The position numbers and the translations under genes are program-made. The notes under the pieces were generated by a model, which was not told the DNA's origin, did not search any database, and was given only the letters and a program-made list of their open reading frames with translations. Positions 9,192 to 19,388 of a stretch of 64,000 bases of DNA are shown here, one piece after another; position 1 is the first letter of the stretch, and every line of letters starts with the position of its first letter. The DNA comes from Candidatus Parachristensenella avicola (lineage in GTDB: Bacteria > Bacillota > Clostridia > Christensenellales > UMGS416), in NCBI GenBank assembly GCA_904420205.1, contig CAJFUN010000034.1:62001-126000 (forward strand), written 5' to 3'.

Positions 9192-10079
9192 TTATCCTCT
9201 CTTTAAGTATTGATCCTTGGCCCATTCGTCACGCTTATCCCGCAATACTTGGTAGAAATTGTGGGGGAAAATCCGGATCAGGCCCGTCGTATAAGGAGAT
9301 TTTTCAATTAAAAGCCGCTGCCCAAAGGCGACCGGGAAGCGATTCTGGCCGTCAGCTGCCGCCAGGCCCTCCTGGGAGGGGTCCGTCAGCGTCAGCGTCA
9401 GCCGGTCATCCTCCGCCAGCACCATGGGCCGGGCCGTCAGTGAGCTGGCGCATACCGGTGTCAGCACCATGCAGGGCATTTGCGGGTTAATGATCGGCCC
9501 GCCGGCTGCCATGGAATAGGCTGTAGAGCCTGTTGGCGACGAGACAATCATCGCGTCGCAGGCGTACCGTTCCAGCAGGCATGCCTCAATGCTGGCCGCT
9601 GCATGAATAAGTTGCACCGGCGCACGGTTGCACAGCACCACATCGTTCAGCGCATCCACCTGCCAGAGCGCGCAACCTTGGGAATCCGTTAAGGTAGCCC
9701 GCAGCATCATTCGGTTTTCCACCCGGAAACGTCCCTCCACCAAAGCATCAAGCGCCGGTTCCAGTTCGTCCGGTTCGCACTCGGTCATGAATCCACGATG
9801 CCCCAAATTAATGCCCAGCATGGGTACGCCGTAGCGCGCGCCTTCCCTAGCCGCAGCCAGCATGCTACCGTCGCCCCCCAGCACAATGAGCGCGTCCAAC
9901 CCTGTAAAAAAAGCCTCCGATTCCAGCGCGCGCACCCCGTCAAGGCCCGCGCAATGTTGATCCGTCCGGGCGTAGCACTCGACCCGCCGGGATGAAAGGT
10001 ATTCCGTAACCCTTCGGGTTACGATTAACTCCGGATCCTTGCTATGGTGAAGCCATATTCCAAGCTGCATAAAATTCAT
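9192..10079 (-). CDS. nadK: NAD kinase
   Basis: Phosphorylates NAD to NADP. The 295-residue protein shows the family motifs GGDGSMLAAAR (about 69-79), GINLGHRGFMTE and SSPTGSTAYSMAAGGPI. It starts after a 184-base gap behind tlyA that contains the tlyA terminator, and leads the nadK-argR-recN unit. Confidence 0.94.
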   Translation of the reverse strand: MNFMQLGIWLHHSKDPELIVTRRVTEYLSSRRVECYARTDQHCAGLDGVRALESEAFFTGLDALIVLGGDGSMLAAAREGARYGVPMLGINLGHRGFMTECEPDELEPALDALVEGRFRVENRMMLRATLTDSQGCALWQVDALNDVVLCNRAPVQLIHAAASIEACLLERYACDAMIVSSPTGSTAYSMAAGGPIINPQMPCMVLTPVCASSLTARPMVLAEDDRLTLTLTDPSQEGLAAADGQNRFPVAFGQRLLIEKSPYTTGLIRIFPHNFYQVLRDKRDEWAKDQYLKRG

Positions 10080-10207
10080 AGCCCCGTTTCCTCATAGGAT
10101 GCATAAATATTATAAACCATCCTGTAGCCGGATACAAGCAATGCTTTTTTCTTTCTACTTGCATCCGGCAATTTCTCCATTTTCCAGGAGTATTTTTTGC
10201 TCTAATG

Positions 10208-10252
10208 AAAGAAGAGCCCCGGCTTCGCTTTGCAGCGGGCCTAGGCTCTTTC
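10208..10252 (-). terminator. Probable terminator after tlyA
   Basis: On the minus strand AGAAAGAGCC and GGCTCTTCTTT form the outer stem of a long G+C-rich hairpin (about 10208-10252) that ends in a short T-rich run. It lies just after the tlyA stop and before nadK. Confidence 0.55.
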
Positions 10253-10263
10253 TGTATAGCGCT

Positions 10264-11064
10264 TTATGCATGCGCATGGGCGATACGGATAAGTTCTTCC
10301 ATTCGGTCCGCCTCCGCCGTCAGATCCATCCCTTTTGCACCGCGGCGGCACAGCATGAGGAATTCTACGTTGCCTTCTCCGCCCCGGATCGGGGACACGT
10401 CCAGTCCCACCGGCGCAAAATCTGTCTGCTCCCGCACAAAAGCCGTCACCGACCTCAGCGCCGCACGGTGGTCCTCCGGCCGCTTTACTACGCCATGCTT
10501 CCCGACAGCCGCTCGGCCCGATTCAAACTGCGGCTTTACCAAAGCCATCAGATAGCCGCCAGGAACGACCAACCGCTCCAGCGCCGGAATAATTTTGGTA
10601 ATGGAAATAAAGGAAACATCCATCACCGCTCCATCAGCCAATTCTCCAATATCCGCTGGAGTTAAGGCGCGGGCGTTGACGCCCTCCATGGATGTCACTC
10701 TCGGATCTGCGCGAAGCCGCGCCGCCAGCTGATCTGTTCCCACGTCGATGGCATAGACCTTCGCAGCGCCATGCTGAAGCAAGCAGTCGGTAAAGCCGCC
10801 GGTGGATGCGCCGATGTCCAGCACCCGATCCCCCGTCACCGAAAAACCTGCAAAGCAGCGCAGCGCCTTCTCCAGCTTCAGGCCGCCGCGGCTGACATAG
10901 CCAGGCTGCACCGTTACCTGCAGCGCGGCATCCTCCTGAACCGGTTGGGATGCCTTGCGCGCCGGCCGGCCGTCGACCATGACTTCGCCGCGAGCAATAG
11001 CCTCCTTGGCCCTTTCTCGGCTGGGCAGCAATCCCCGCTGTACTAGCAACGCATCCAGCCTCAC
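10264..11064 (-). CDS. tlyA: TlyA-family rRNA (cytidine-2'-O)-methyltransferase
   Basis: An S4 RNA-binding domain (about 1-60; MRLDALLVQRGL, SRERAKEAIARGEVMVDG) is followed by an FtsJ-like SAM methyltransferase domain with VLDIGASTGGFTDCLL (motif I) and VYAIDVG. TlyA proteins methylate 16S and/or 23S rRNA. The start codon overlaps the dxs stop by four bases (ATGA), indicating coupling. In Bacillus the homologue yqxC occupies the same place between dxs and argR-recN. Confidence 0.9.
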   Translation of the reverse strand: MRLDALLVQRGLLPSRERAKEAIARGEVMVDGRPARKASQPVQEDAALQVTVQPGYVSRGGLKLEKALRCFAGFSVTGDRVLDIGASTGGFTDCLLQHGAAKVYAIDVGTDQLAARLRADPRVTSMEGVNARALTPADIGELADGAVMDVSFISITKIIPALERLVVPGGYLMALVKPQFESGRAAVGKHGVVKRPEDHRAALRSVTAFVREQTDFAPVGLDVSPIRGGEGNVEFLMLCRRGAKGMDLTAEADRMEELIRIAHAHA

Positions 11065-12920
11065 GGTGCGCCTCCTTCCCGTACTGCACGGTATACCCCC
11101 TCCTCATCCAGCCCATACCGGGCCCGCAGCTGGGCCGCTTGCCCATGGGGGATAAAGGCGTCAGGCAGGCGTAAGGCGTAAAGGGCGGCTTCTGATCCGC
11201 ACTGCTGGGCATAATCGGAAACCGACTGACCAAGGCCGCCGGCGGGCACCATGTCCTCCAACGTGTATACACGTTTATAGCGCTTTAGGATCCATGACAA
11301 CATGGCCGTATCCAGCGGCTTAAGAATGGAGGCGTCATATACGTCGGCCTGGATGTCTGGGCGCTTAGCTACGGCGCACGCCGTCTCTACCATCACGCCG
11401 GTAGCGATCAGGGCTACCGGGGCGTTTCCCTTGCCCCATACCCTGGCCCATGCCGGCCGATAATAGCTATCCATTTGCCCCATAGGGCCAGCTTTCGGGT
11501 AACAGATCGCTACCGGATCCGGCTGTGTAAGCGCATAGCCAATCATCGCCCGCAGCTGGCCTGCGCTGGAGGCCATGAGAATTTGAATATTGGGCAGTCC
11601 ACTGAGGTAGGAGAGCGTGTAAATTCCTTGATGCGTTTCACCATCCTCCCCGGAAATTCCCGTGTGCGTTAAACAAAAGACCACGGGGAGCCGCTGCAGG
11701 CACACGTCTTCCATCAGCTGATCGTAGGCCCGCTGCATGAAGGTGGCATAAATGCAGACTACCGGGCGCAGCCCGCCAGCTGCCATTCCAGCCGCCATCG
11801 TCACCGCGTGCTGCTCGGCGATCGCCACATCAAAATACCGCCTGGGGAACCGGTCGCGAAACAGGTTGAGTCCACAGCCGTCAGGCATGGCGGCAGTAAT
11901 GGCGCATACGCGGCTGTCCTTCCAAGCCATGGCTACCAACGTTTCGCCCACCACGTCGCTGTATCCTTTGGGCCGCTCCGGCAGCGTACCCGTTTGCGCG
12001 TTGAAAGGGCCTACGCCGTGAAACCGGTCAGGCCGCTGCTGGGCCGGTGCATATCCCCGCCCCTTTTGAGTGCGGATATGCACGATCACCGGCTCATCCA
12101 GGTCCTTGACCTGCTCCAACACCTCTTCCATCCGCCGGATATCGTGGCCGTCAATGGGGCCAATATAGGTCCACCCCATCTCCTCAAAGAGGATGCCGCC
12201 TTGTCGGCTAAGCAGGGTATATTTGGTATGGTCGCGAATCGTGCCTAGCAATCGGTAAATTGGCTGGCCGATCAGCGGGATCGGCCCCACGCGATCCCGA
12301 ATCCAATGCTTGAACGAGGTATACCAATGCTGCGCCCGCAGCTGGGCCAGATGCGCCGACAGCGCCCCCACATTGCGGCTGATTGACATCTCATTGTCAT
12401 TTAAGATCACGATGAGCTTTTCCCGTTTGTGTCCCGCGTCGTTCATCGCCTCCCAGGCCATACCGCCCGTCAGGGATCCGTCGCCGATAAAAGCCACCAC
12501 ATGATGCTTCTGATTTAAAAGATCACGAGCCCGCGCCATGCCCAGCGCGACCGAAATAGAAGTGGTGCTGTGCCCGGTATCAAAGCCGTCCGCCGGGTTC
12601 TCCGCCCGTTTGGGAAAGCCGCTTACGCCGTCAAGGGTGCGAAGCGTATCAAAATTCTCTTGCCGCCCGGTCAGCAGCTTATGGACATAGCTCTGGTGGC
12701 CCACATCCCAAATTATCTGGTCCTTGCCAATGTCAAAGACGCGATGAAGGGCCAGCGTAGCTTCTACCACGCCCAGGTTAGAAGCCAGATGCCCCCCATT
12801 ATGAGCCACAACCTCTACAATTTTTCCCCGGATCTCCTGCGCCAGCAGCTTAAGTTCCTCCATAGACATTCCCTTAAGCCGATCAGGATCCTGGGCTTGA
12901 TTCAGATACGGATACTCCAT
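11061..12920 (-). CDS. dxs: 1-deoxy-D-xylulose-5-phosphate synthase
   Basis: Thiamine-diphosphate enzyme that condenses pyruvate and glyceraldehyde-3-phosphate in the MEP isoprenoid pathway. The 619-residue protein has HNGGHLASNLGVVE near the N-terminus, the ThDP motif GDGSLTGGMAWEAMN...NDNEMSIS, and the transketolase-like AIAEQHAVTMAAG. It lies two genes after ispA, so precursor supply and prenyl-chain synthesis are grouped. Confidence 0.96.
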   Translation of the reverse strand: MEYPYLNQAQDPDRLKGMSMEELKLLAQEIRGKIVEVVAHNGGHLASNLGVVEATLALHRVFDIGKDQIIWDVGHQSYVHKLLTGRQENFDTLRTLDGVSGFPKRAENPADGFDTGHSTTSISVALGMARARDLLNQKHHVVAFIGDGSLTGGMAWEAMNDAGHKREKLIVILNDNEMSISRNVGALSAHLAQLRAQHWYTSFKHWIRDRVGPIPLIGQPIYRLLGTIRDHTKYTLLSRQGGILFEEMGWTYIGPIDGHDIRRMEEVLEQVKDLDEPVIVHIRTQKGRGYAPAQQRPDRFHGVGPFNAQTGTLPERPKGYSDVVGETLVAMAWKDSRVCAITAAMPDGCGLNLFRDRFPRRYFDVAIAEQHAVTMAAGMAAGGLRPVVCIYATFMQRAYDQLMEDVCLQRLPVVFCLTHTGISGEDGETHQGIYTLSYLSGLPNIQILMASSAGQLRAMIGYALTQPDPVAICYPKAGPMGQMDSYYRPAWARVWGKGNAPVALIATGVMVETACAVAKRPDIQADVYDASILKPLDTAMLSWILKRYKRVYTLEDMVPAGGLGQSVSDYAQQCGSEAALYALRLPDAFIPHGQAAQLRARYGLDEEGVYRAVREGGAP

Positions 12921-12942
12921 CTATGCATTCCTTCAATTGGGA

Positions 12943-13398
12943 TCAGGCCAGATAAAAGGCCACAGCGGTGACGACGCCCAGGATAGCGCCGGCCAGCACC
13001 TCGATAGGCTTATGGCCCAAAAGCTCCTTAAGCTGCTTATGATTAAACTCCTCCTCATGGAAGATAAAGCCGACAACCCGGTTAAGGAGCCTGGCTTGAT
13101 CGCCGGCTGCCCGCCTTACGCCCGCCGCGTCATACATCACGACCAACGCCACCGTAAGGGCCAAGCCGAACATGTAGGAATCGAAACCCTGCCCCAGGCC
13201 GATCGCCGTAGTCACCGCCATTACCAGCGCCGAATGGGAGCTCGGCATGCCTCCGGAGCCGATAAAACGGCTCATATCCATCTTTTTGCTGGAAACCCAG
13301 GTCAGGATCACCTTCAGCAACTGAGCGATAAACCAGGCCGTGATGGCCGGAGCGAATACCGGATTCGTAAAAATATCCCATATAGCCACGTCCTTCAC
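12943..13398 (-). CDS. DUF212 (divergent PAP2-like) membrane protein
   Basis: A 151-residue integral membrane protein of the DUF212/YuiD group, with GSGGMPSSHSALVMAV resembling one motif of PAP2 phosphatases, and about four hydrophobic segments. I start it at the GTG at 13398: AAAGGAGG lies seven bases upstream and the product then begins with a hydrophobic helix; upstream codons to 13515 would overlap ispA. The grouping with ispA and dxs suggests, but does not prove, a role with polyprenyl phosphates. Confidence 0.8.
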   Translation of the reverse strand: MKDVAIWDIFTNPVFAPAITAWFIAQLLKVILTWVSSKKMDMSRFIGSGGMPSSHSALVMAVTTAIGLGQGFDSYMFGLALTVALVVMYDAAGVRRAAGDQARLLNRVVGFIFHEEEFNHKQLKELLGHKPIEVLAGAILGVVTAVAFYLA

Positions 13399-13418
13399 GG
13401 CCGTGCCTCCTTTCTTTC

Positions 13419-14306
13419 TCAATGATCCCTGTTCAATAACGAATCGGCCAGCTCGCAAAGCCACTGCTTTTCCGGGCCGGAAAAAGGCTCGAGCTCCGCC
13501 TTCGCCTGGGCGCAAGCCTCGGCCGCCAAGCGCTTGGTTGTTTCAAGCCCCAAAAGCGTTACATAGGTGCATTTATGCTCCTGGGCGTCCTTTCCGACCG
13601 ATTTGCCCAGCCGGGCAGGATCGCCGCTGACGTCTAGCATGTCGTCCGTCATTTGGAAGACCATACCAAAAGCACGGCCATATCGCGTCAGGCGCTCTAG
13701 CGCATCGTCATTTGCACCCGCCAGATAAGCGCCCGCCTGCAGTGCCGCGCAAAATAGCGCGCCCGTCTTATTCAAATGCAGGGTTTCCAGTTGTTGCCGA
13801 GTAATGGCGTGGTTGGTAGCGGCTATATCTAACCATTGGCCGCGGATCATGCCCCGCCCGCCTGCAGCTTCGGCGATGGCACCCATCGCCCGCAGGCACC
13901 CCTCGCGATTGTGGCTATCTGCCTCCAGGCATGCGCGGCTCATCAGTTCAAACGCGCCGTTTAGCAGCGCGTCTCCAGCCAGGATCGCCTCCGCTTCGCC
14001 AAAAACCACATGGCTTGTCGGCCGGCCCCGCCGGAGAGTATCGTTATCCATAGCCGGTAAATCGTCGTGAATCAACGAATAGGTGTGGATCATCTCCAGC
14101 GCTAGGGCAAAGGGCATGGCTTGCTCCTCGCTTGCGCCCAGCATAGCGGCAGCCGCCAGCAGCATTCTGGGGCGTAGGCGCTTGCCGCCAGCCAGCAAAC
14201 TGTAATTCATCGCTTCGGCCAAGCCGTCCTCCTGGCATATGGAGGCTACGACGACGCCCAGCGCCGCCTCCAGCCGATCCGCCAGGCTGCTACTTTTCTG
14301 TTTCAT
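13419..14306 (-). CDS. ispA: Farnesyl/geranyl diphosphate synthase
   Basis: Short-chain trans-prenyltransferase. The 295-residue protein has the first aspartate-rich motif DDLPAMDND, the second motif DDMLD in FQMTDDMLDVSGD, GGKRLRPRML near the N-terminus and a TGALF segment. The ATG at 14306 was chosen because GAGG lies six bases upstream and the length matches IspA (about 296); the coding region then overlaps the end of xseB by 17 bases. Confidence 0.92.
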   Translation of the reverse strand: MKQKSSSLADRLEAALGVVVASICQEDGLAEAMNYSLLAGGKRLRPRMLLAAAAMLGASEEQAMPFALALEMIHTYSLIHDDLPAMDNDTLRRGRPTSHVVFGEAEAILAGDALLNGAFELMSRACLEADSHNREGCLRAMGAIAEAAGGRGMIRGQWLDIAATNHAITRQQLETLHLNKTGALFCAALQAGAYLAGANDDALERLTRYGRAFGMVFQMTDDMLDVSGDPARLGKSVGKDAQEHKCTYVTLLGLETTKRLAAEACAQAKAELEPFSGPEKQWLCELADSLLNRDH

Positions 14307-14508
14307 TGCCATCCTCATCCAGCGCGACGCGCTCGCCCTTTCCCAGCTTTTCGATCCTTCCAGAGGCCTCTTGCAGCATACGGGCACAATCCTGCGCCAA
14401 CTGAAAGCCATGCTCATAGTCCTTCAGCGCTTCTTCCAGCGGCTGCTGCCCCTTTTCCAGCCGCGCCAAAATCTGCTCCAGCTCGGCAAATTGTTTTTCG
14501 TAATCCAT
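14290..14508 (-). CDS. xseB: Exodeoxyribonuclease VII small subunit
   Basis: The 72-residue helical protein begins MDYEKQFAELEQILARLEKG and contains LEEALKDYEHG, typical of XseB. It starts directly after the xseA stop codon and overlaps ispA, giving the usual xseA-xseB-ispA order. Together with XseA it degrades single-stranded DNA to oligonucleotides. Confidence 0.93.
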   Translation of the reverse strand: MDYEKQFAELEQILARLEKGQQPLEEALKDYEHGFQLAQDCARMLQEASGRIEKLGKGERVALDEDGNETEK

Positions 14509-15712
<1,204 letters not shown>

Positions 15713-15720
<8 letters not shown>

Positions 15721-16561
15721 GGCGCTGCGCCGCCTCTAGCGTGTTTTCCATCAGCATCGCGATGGTCATGGGGCCGACTCCGCCGGGCACAGGCGTCAGC
15801 TTGGCGGCTACCTGCTCCGCCTCTTCAAAGCATACATCGCCGCACAGGCCCGCTTCAGTGCGGTTCATGCCCACGTCAATCACTGTCGCGCCAGGCTTAA
15901 TCATATCGCCACGGATCAGGTTGGGCCGGCCCACTGCGACCACAAGGATATCGCCTTGACGCGTGATGGCGCCTAGATCCGGCGTGCGCGAATGGCACAC
16001 CGTAACGGTCGCATTCTGCTCCAGCAACATCAGCGCCTGCGGCTTGCCCACAATCGTGCTGCGGCCCACCACCACCGCATGACGTCCTTCCATCTTTACA
16101 TCAGCCGCCTGCAGCAGGCGGATCACGCCTTTGGGCGTGCACGCCCGTAAGCACGGCCTGCCGATCATCAAGTTGCCCGCGTTTACCGCATGGAAGCCGT
16201 CTACATCCTTGGATGGTTCGATCGCCTCCACAAAAGCACGCTCATCAAAGCCGGCCGGAAGGGGGGATTGGATCAAAATGCCGTCCACCCGGGCATCTTG
16301 ATTCAGCTGCTCTATTCTCTGCATGAGCACCTGTGGAGCCGTATCGGACGGCATATGGTAGGTGACCGATTCGATTCCTACCCTTTTGGCCGCCCGCTCC
16401 TTGTTGCGAATATAAACAGCCGAGGCAGGATTGTCTCCCACCCAGATTACCGCAAGCCCCGGCGCGCGCCCGGCTTCTGCCCGGAATCGCGCTACCTGTG
16501 TCTTCAGTTCCGATTCGATCATCCTGGCAATCGCCTTACCATCTATCCGTTCTGCAGCCAT
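15713..16561 (-). CDS. folD: Methylenetetrahydrofolate dehydrogenase/cyclohydrolase
   Basis: Bifunctional one-carbon enzyme (282 residues) that oxidises 5,10-methylene-THF and hydrolyses methenyl-THF. Visible are YIRNKERAAKRVGI with the catalytic Y-x3-K, ILIQSPLP, KDVDGFH, the NADP-binding VVGRSTIVGKP and PVPGGVGPMT. The usual PCTPxG reads RACTPKG here. The start at 16561 follows AAGGAGGAAAT closely. Confidence 0.94.
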
Positions 16562-16623
16562 ATTTCCTCCTTCAGCGTGCACAAAATCCTGCTTCCGATC
16601 AGAAGCAGGATTCAACGCCTCTA

Positions 16624-17070
16624 TTACCGTTCCGTCTGCTTGCTTTCATCGGCTTCTGCCTGTCTGTCACGCTCATAGCTGGACAAAATCCCATTGATAT
16701 AGGCGCCCGACTGGGGAACCGAATACTCTTTGGCCAGCTCCACGCACTCATTGATGGTAGCGCCCGCCGGAATCTCATCACACCAACCCAATTCGTAAAT
16801 GCCCAGGCGCAGGATCGCCAGATCAACTTTAGGCAGCCGCTCGGCGCTCCAGCCAGAGGCCAGCGTATCGATATGCCGATCGATTTGCTCCAAATTGGCT
16901 TTCACGCCGTCGACAATCCGGTCGATATACCGCTGTTGCGCGGCGTCCAAAGTCATGTTTCCGTCTTCATAGAGCATTTTCAGCGTGGTGAGCTGCTCCT
17001 CATCGCCCATCGACCAGCTGTATAAAAGCCGCATCGCGCTGGAGCGGGCGAACCGTCTTTCTTCGATCAT
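16624..17070 (-). CDS. nusB: Transcription antitermination factor NusB
   Basis: All-helical RNA-binding factor for rRNA antitermination. The 148-residue product begins MIEERRFARSSAMRLLYSW and includes LAILRLGIYEL and INECVELAKEYS, characteristic of NusB. GGGGAGA lies a few bases before the ATG at 17070. It stands between DUF2273 and folD as in many Firmicutes. Confidence 0.92.
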   Translation of the reverse strand: MIEERRFARSSAMRLLYSWSMGDEEQLTTLKMLYEDGNMTLDAAQQRYIDRIVDGVKANLEQIDRHIDTLASGWSAERLPKVDLAILRLGIYELGWCDEIPAGATINECVELAKEYSVPQSGAYINGILSSYERDRQAEADESKQTER

Positions 17071-17083
17071 CGTCTCTCCCCGA

Positions 17084-17305
17084 TTATTCCCGTTCAAATA
17101 TCAGTTTTATTTTGTTAAGAATGGATCTGAATTTCTCCCTATTATCAATAGATAGGCCGATAAAATAGCCGCCCAGCGCCAACAGCGCCAGCAAAAGGGC
17201 ACGCCAAAAGCCCAGCAGCATCCACAACACCGCGGCTACAATGCCCAAAAAGCAACACACAATCCGCCCCAGATATGGGACGCAGGCCCGCAAGAATTCC
17301 TTCAT
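17084..17305 (-). CDS. DUF2273 small membrane protein
   Basis: A 73-residue protein with two hydrophobic helices (about 8-28 and 33-52) and a basic C-terminal tail. It is the short membrane partner commonly encoded beside amaP and asp23 genes; homologues are thought to anchor or accompany Asp23 proteins at the membrane. It ends 13 bases before the nusB start. Confidence 0.8.
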   Translation of the reverse strand: MKEFLRACVPYLGRIVCCFLGIVAAVLWMLLGFWRALLLALLALGGYFIGLSIDNREKFRSILNKIKLIFERE

Positions 17306-17316
17306 CCTGCCCTCTC

Positions 17317-17874
17317 TTACTGGGCGTCCGTCTTTTTAGCGGGCGCCTGGTCCACCATCACATGAACCTGCGCCACCGTCAGCCCGGTCAAGCGCTGCAC
17401 CGATTCCTTCAGCTTCAACTGGATCTCAGCGGTTTTTTCCGGGATCGGTACGTCCTCGTTTAGTGTTACCCTCAGCACGATATTCATGCCTTCTTCCTTA
17501 GGAAGGATGCTGTTGCGGCAACTCTTTACGCCCTCGGTTCCCGACACCGTGCGCTCTACAATGGCCGACAAGGTCGAAAGCGTCACGTTAACGCTGCCAC
17601 CGTCATCGTGGCTGATGACAACGCTGGCCGGCGCCCGCCGGCCGCCCGATGAACATGTGACATAGAAAATGCGTAGCATGATGATCAGCGCCACTAGGCT
17701 TATGGCGATAATCATAACTGAATTGGGCCAGTAGACATAGACGTACTCAATCACCTGCTTAACCCGTTCCTCCGGGAAAAGCAGCAGGCCAAAGGCAATG
17801 GCCCCCACCGATAGCGCTAAAAATGCAATGAGCAGGATAATAAGCAAAATACGGTCAATCAGCTTAAATCGCAT
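17317..17874 (-). CDS. amaP: AmaP-type Asp23 membrane anchor protein
   Basis: Two N-terminal membrane helices (about 8-30 and 50-72) are followed by an Asp23-like domain ending in IQLKLKESVQRLTGLTVAQVHVMVD. This is the architecture of AmaP, which tethers the alkaline-shock protein Asp23 to the membrane. The ATG at 17874 follows GGAGG by five bases and gives 185 residues. The C-terminal half resembles the asp23 product just upstream, as expected. Confidence 0.82.
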   Translation of the reverse strand: MRFKLIDRILLIILLIAFLALSVGAIAFGLLLFPEERVKQVIEYVYVYWPNSVMIIAISLVALIIMLRIFYVTCSSGGRRAPASVVISHDDGGSVNVTLSTLSAIVERTVSGTEGVKSCRNSILPKEEGMNIVLRVTLNEDVPIPEKTAEIQLKLKESVQRLTGLTVAQVHVMVDQAPAKKTDAQ

Positions 17875-17944
17875 GGAATCCTCCATCTTCCCGCACAAGC
17901 TCAAATAGCTCTCCAAAGGGAGAGCTTTTGAGTATAGCAGGGTT

Positions 17945-18346
17945 TTAGTTCTCCTCGCCGGAGCTTTCCGCAGCGATGGCGGGCTCTTTCTCGAACTGGA
18001 TACCGGTAACGTTCACGTTCACGCTGGACACCGTCAGCCCCGTCATATTCTCGATCGCTTTCACCACCGCGCTCTGCGCTTCTTCGGCCAGCTTGTGAAT
18101 CTGGTTGCCATAGATCACTGTAACGGCAAGATCGATGGATACATTGTCCTCGTTAATCGTTACTTTAACGCCCTTGGTCATATTTTTGCGCCCCAGCAGC
18201 TCAGCAAAGCTGCTGCCGCTCATGCCGGCGATACCGGCAACCTCGTTGGCCGCCAAGCCGGCGATAACAGCGATGACATCGCTGGCATAATTGATACTGC
18301 CATGATCCGTTATAGTGGATACCTCATTCTTGCGAATTTCAGACAT
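17945..18346 (-). CDS. Asp23/Gls24 family envelope stress protein
   Basis: A 133-residue soluble Asp23-family protein (YqhY-like). It has IAVIAGLAANEVAGIAGM, the VKVTINEDNVSIDLAVTV strand pair and ENMTGLTVSSVNVNVTGI. The ATG at 18346 follows GGAGGTG and lies just downstream of a near-consensus promoter, so it is the first gene of the asp23-amaP-DUF2273-nusB run. In Bacillus yqhY also lies between spoIIIAH and nusB. Confidence 0.9.
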   Translation of the reverse strand: MSEIRKNEVSTITDHGSINYASDVIAVIAGLAANEVAGIAGMSGSSFAELLGRKNMTKGVKVTINEDNVSIDLAVTVIYGNQIHKLAEEAQSAVVKAIENMTGLTVSSVNVNVTGIQFEKEPAIAAESSGEEN

Positions 18347-18365
18347 TTTATTCACCTCCGCGTGT

Positions 18366-18394
18366 ATTATACCATCTTCTGTGTGCTTTATCAA
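18366..18394 (-). promoter_or_regulatory. Near-consensus sigma-A promoter for the asp23-nusB-folD operon
   Basis: TTGATA (18389-18394) and TATAAT (18366-18371) on the minus strand are separated by exactly 17 bases, and the GGAGGTG site of asp23 follows within 20 bases. It separates the housekeeping operon from the spoIIIA operon upstream. Confidence 0.8.
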
Positions 18395-18421
18395 CAAACC
18401 AGCGATGCTTTCAGCCATTTT

Positions 18422-18961
18422 TTAGCTGTTTTTGGCGGCAGCCGGAATAACCTTCACGTTTTCAGCCGATACCTTGCCTTCACGCATGGCGATATCCAAA
18501 ATCTGCGCGACCTGATCGTCGGAAAGGGATTGCGCGCCCACGATGACATTGACCGTTTCGTTGTGGATGGCAACCGCCACATCAGCGAACCCTTTGGCCT
18601 CCAGCAATGCTTCGATAGCCAGCTCCGACTCCGAATTCGCCACGATCGTCATCAGCTGTTCCTGCGCGGCCTTGCGTGTAGTATCATCGGTTTTCTCATC
18701 TTTAAGGATGGTTTCCAGGTACTGCGTCTCCTGCTGCCGCGTCTGGCTGCGTTGATCTTTATAACTCGTGACAAAGTCAAGCTCACCCGGCACGGCTTTG
18801 TCCGGCGTGGTCGGGGCCGGCGTCGCCGTAGCGGCAACGCCGGCAGCCACCGGTTGGGTCTTATCGCCACCGCGGGCCAGGGTGAAGTTCAGCGCTGCCG
18901 CCAGGATAATGAGGCAAGTTAGCGCGCCGGCCGAGATCATCTTCTGCTTTTTACTCAACAT
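18422..18961 (-). CDS. spoIIIAH: Stage III sporulation protein AH
   Basis: Mother-cell protein whose extracellular YscJ-like domain meets forespore SpoIIQ to form the feeding channel. The 179-residue product has one membrane helix (about 9-29), a Thr/Ala/Pro-rich linker and a C-terminal ring-forming domain (LMTIVANSESELAIEALLEAKGFADVAV). The ATG at 18961 follows AAGGAGGG. It is shorter than the Bacillus protein, with loss in the linker. Confidence 0.93.
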   Translation of the reverse strand: MLSKKQKMISAGALTCLIILAAALNFTLARGGDKTQPVAAGVAATATPAPTTPDKAVPGELDFVTSYKDQRSQTRQQETQYLETILKDEKTDDTTRKAAQEQLMTIVANSESELAIEALLEAKGFADVAVAIHNETVNVIVGAQSLSDDQVAQILDIAMREGKVSAENVKVIPAAAKNS

Positions 18962-18962
18962 G

Positions 18963-19388
18963 TCAGGTTCCCTCCTTGTCGTTTTGCGCCAATGGGTATA
19001 TTTCAATACGGTCGACTGGCAGAGCCAGCGCCGTAGCCACCGCCTGCTGCAGCGTCAGCCTAATCCCGATATCTTCCGCGCCTTCAGCGCATACGATCAC
19101 GCCCTGCTCAGGTGCAGGTTCCGGCGATGATTCGGAAAAGGCCGGCTGAATCTGCTCCGTTTGGTAAATCATTACCTCCACCTGCCCCGCCCCCTCGATG
19201 GAGGACAGGATACGAGCCAGCCGCGCTTCCTCTTCGTTCATCTGGGAAACAAATACCGCGTCGCCCTGTACGGCAGGCGTGCCTCCACCGCCATATAGCG
19301 CCCAATACAGCGCCAAAGCGGCTAAGACGACAGCCCCCAGCATCACCCAAAAACGATTGCGCCGAAAAAGTTCCAGGGCATTTTCCAT
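18963..19388 (-). CDS. spoIIIAG: Stage III sporulation protein AG
   Basis: One membrane helix (about 15-32) is followed by a ring-building domain recognised by EEARLARILSSIEGAGQVEVMIYQT and IYPLAQND. The second of two adjacent ATGs is used because it is six bases from GGAGG, while the first is only three; the first overlaps the spoIIIAF stop as ATGA. With 141 residues it is much shorter than the Bacillus SpoIIIAG (about 230). Confidence 0.9.
   Translation of the reverse strand: MENALELFRRNRFWVMLGAVVLAALALYWALYGGGGTPAVQGDAVFVSQMNEEEARLARILSSIEGAGQVEVMIYQTEQIQPAFSESSPEPAPEQGVIVCAEGAEDIGIRLTLQQAVATALALPVDRIEIYPLAQNDKEGT

Noticed and set aside
18095..18922. Plus-strand frame (275 codons) opposite asp23 and spoIIIAH
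   Set aside because: Antisense to two recognised genes and crosses the asp23 promoter.
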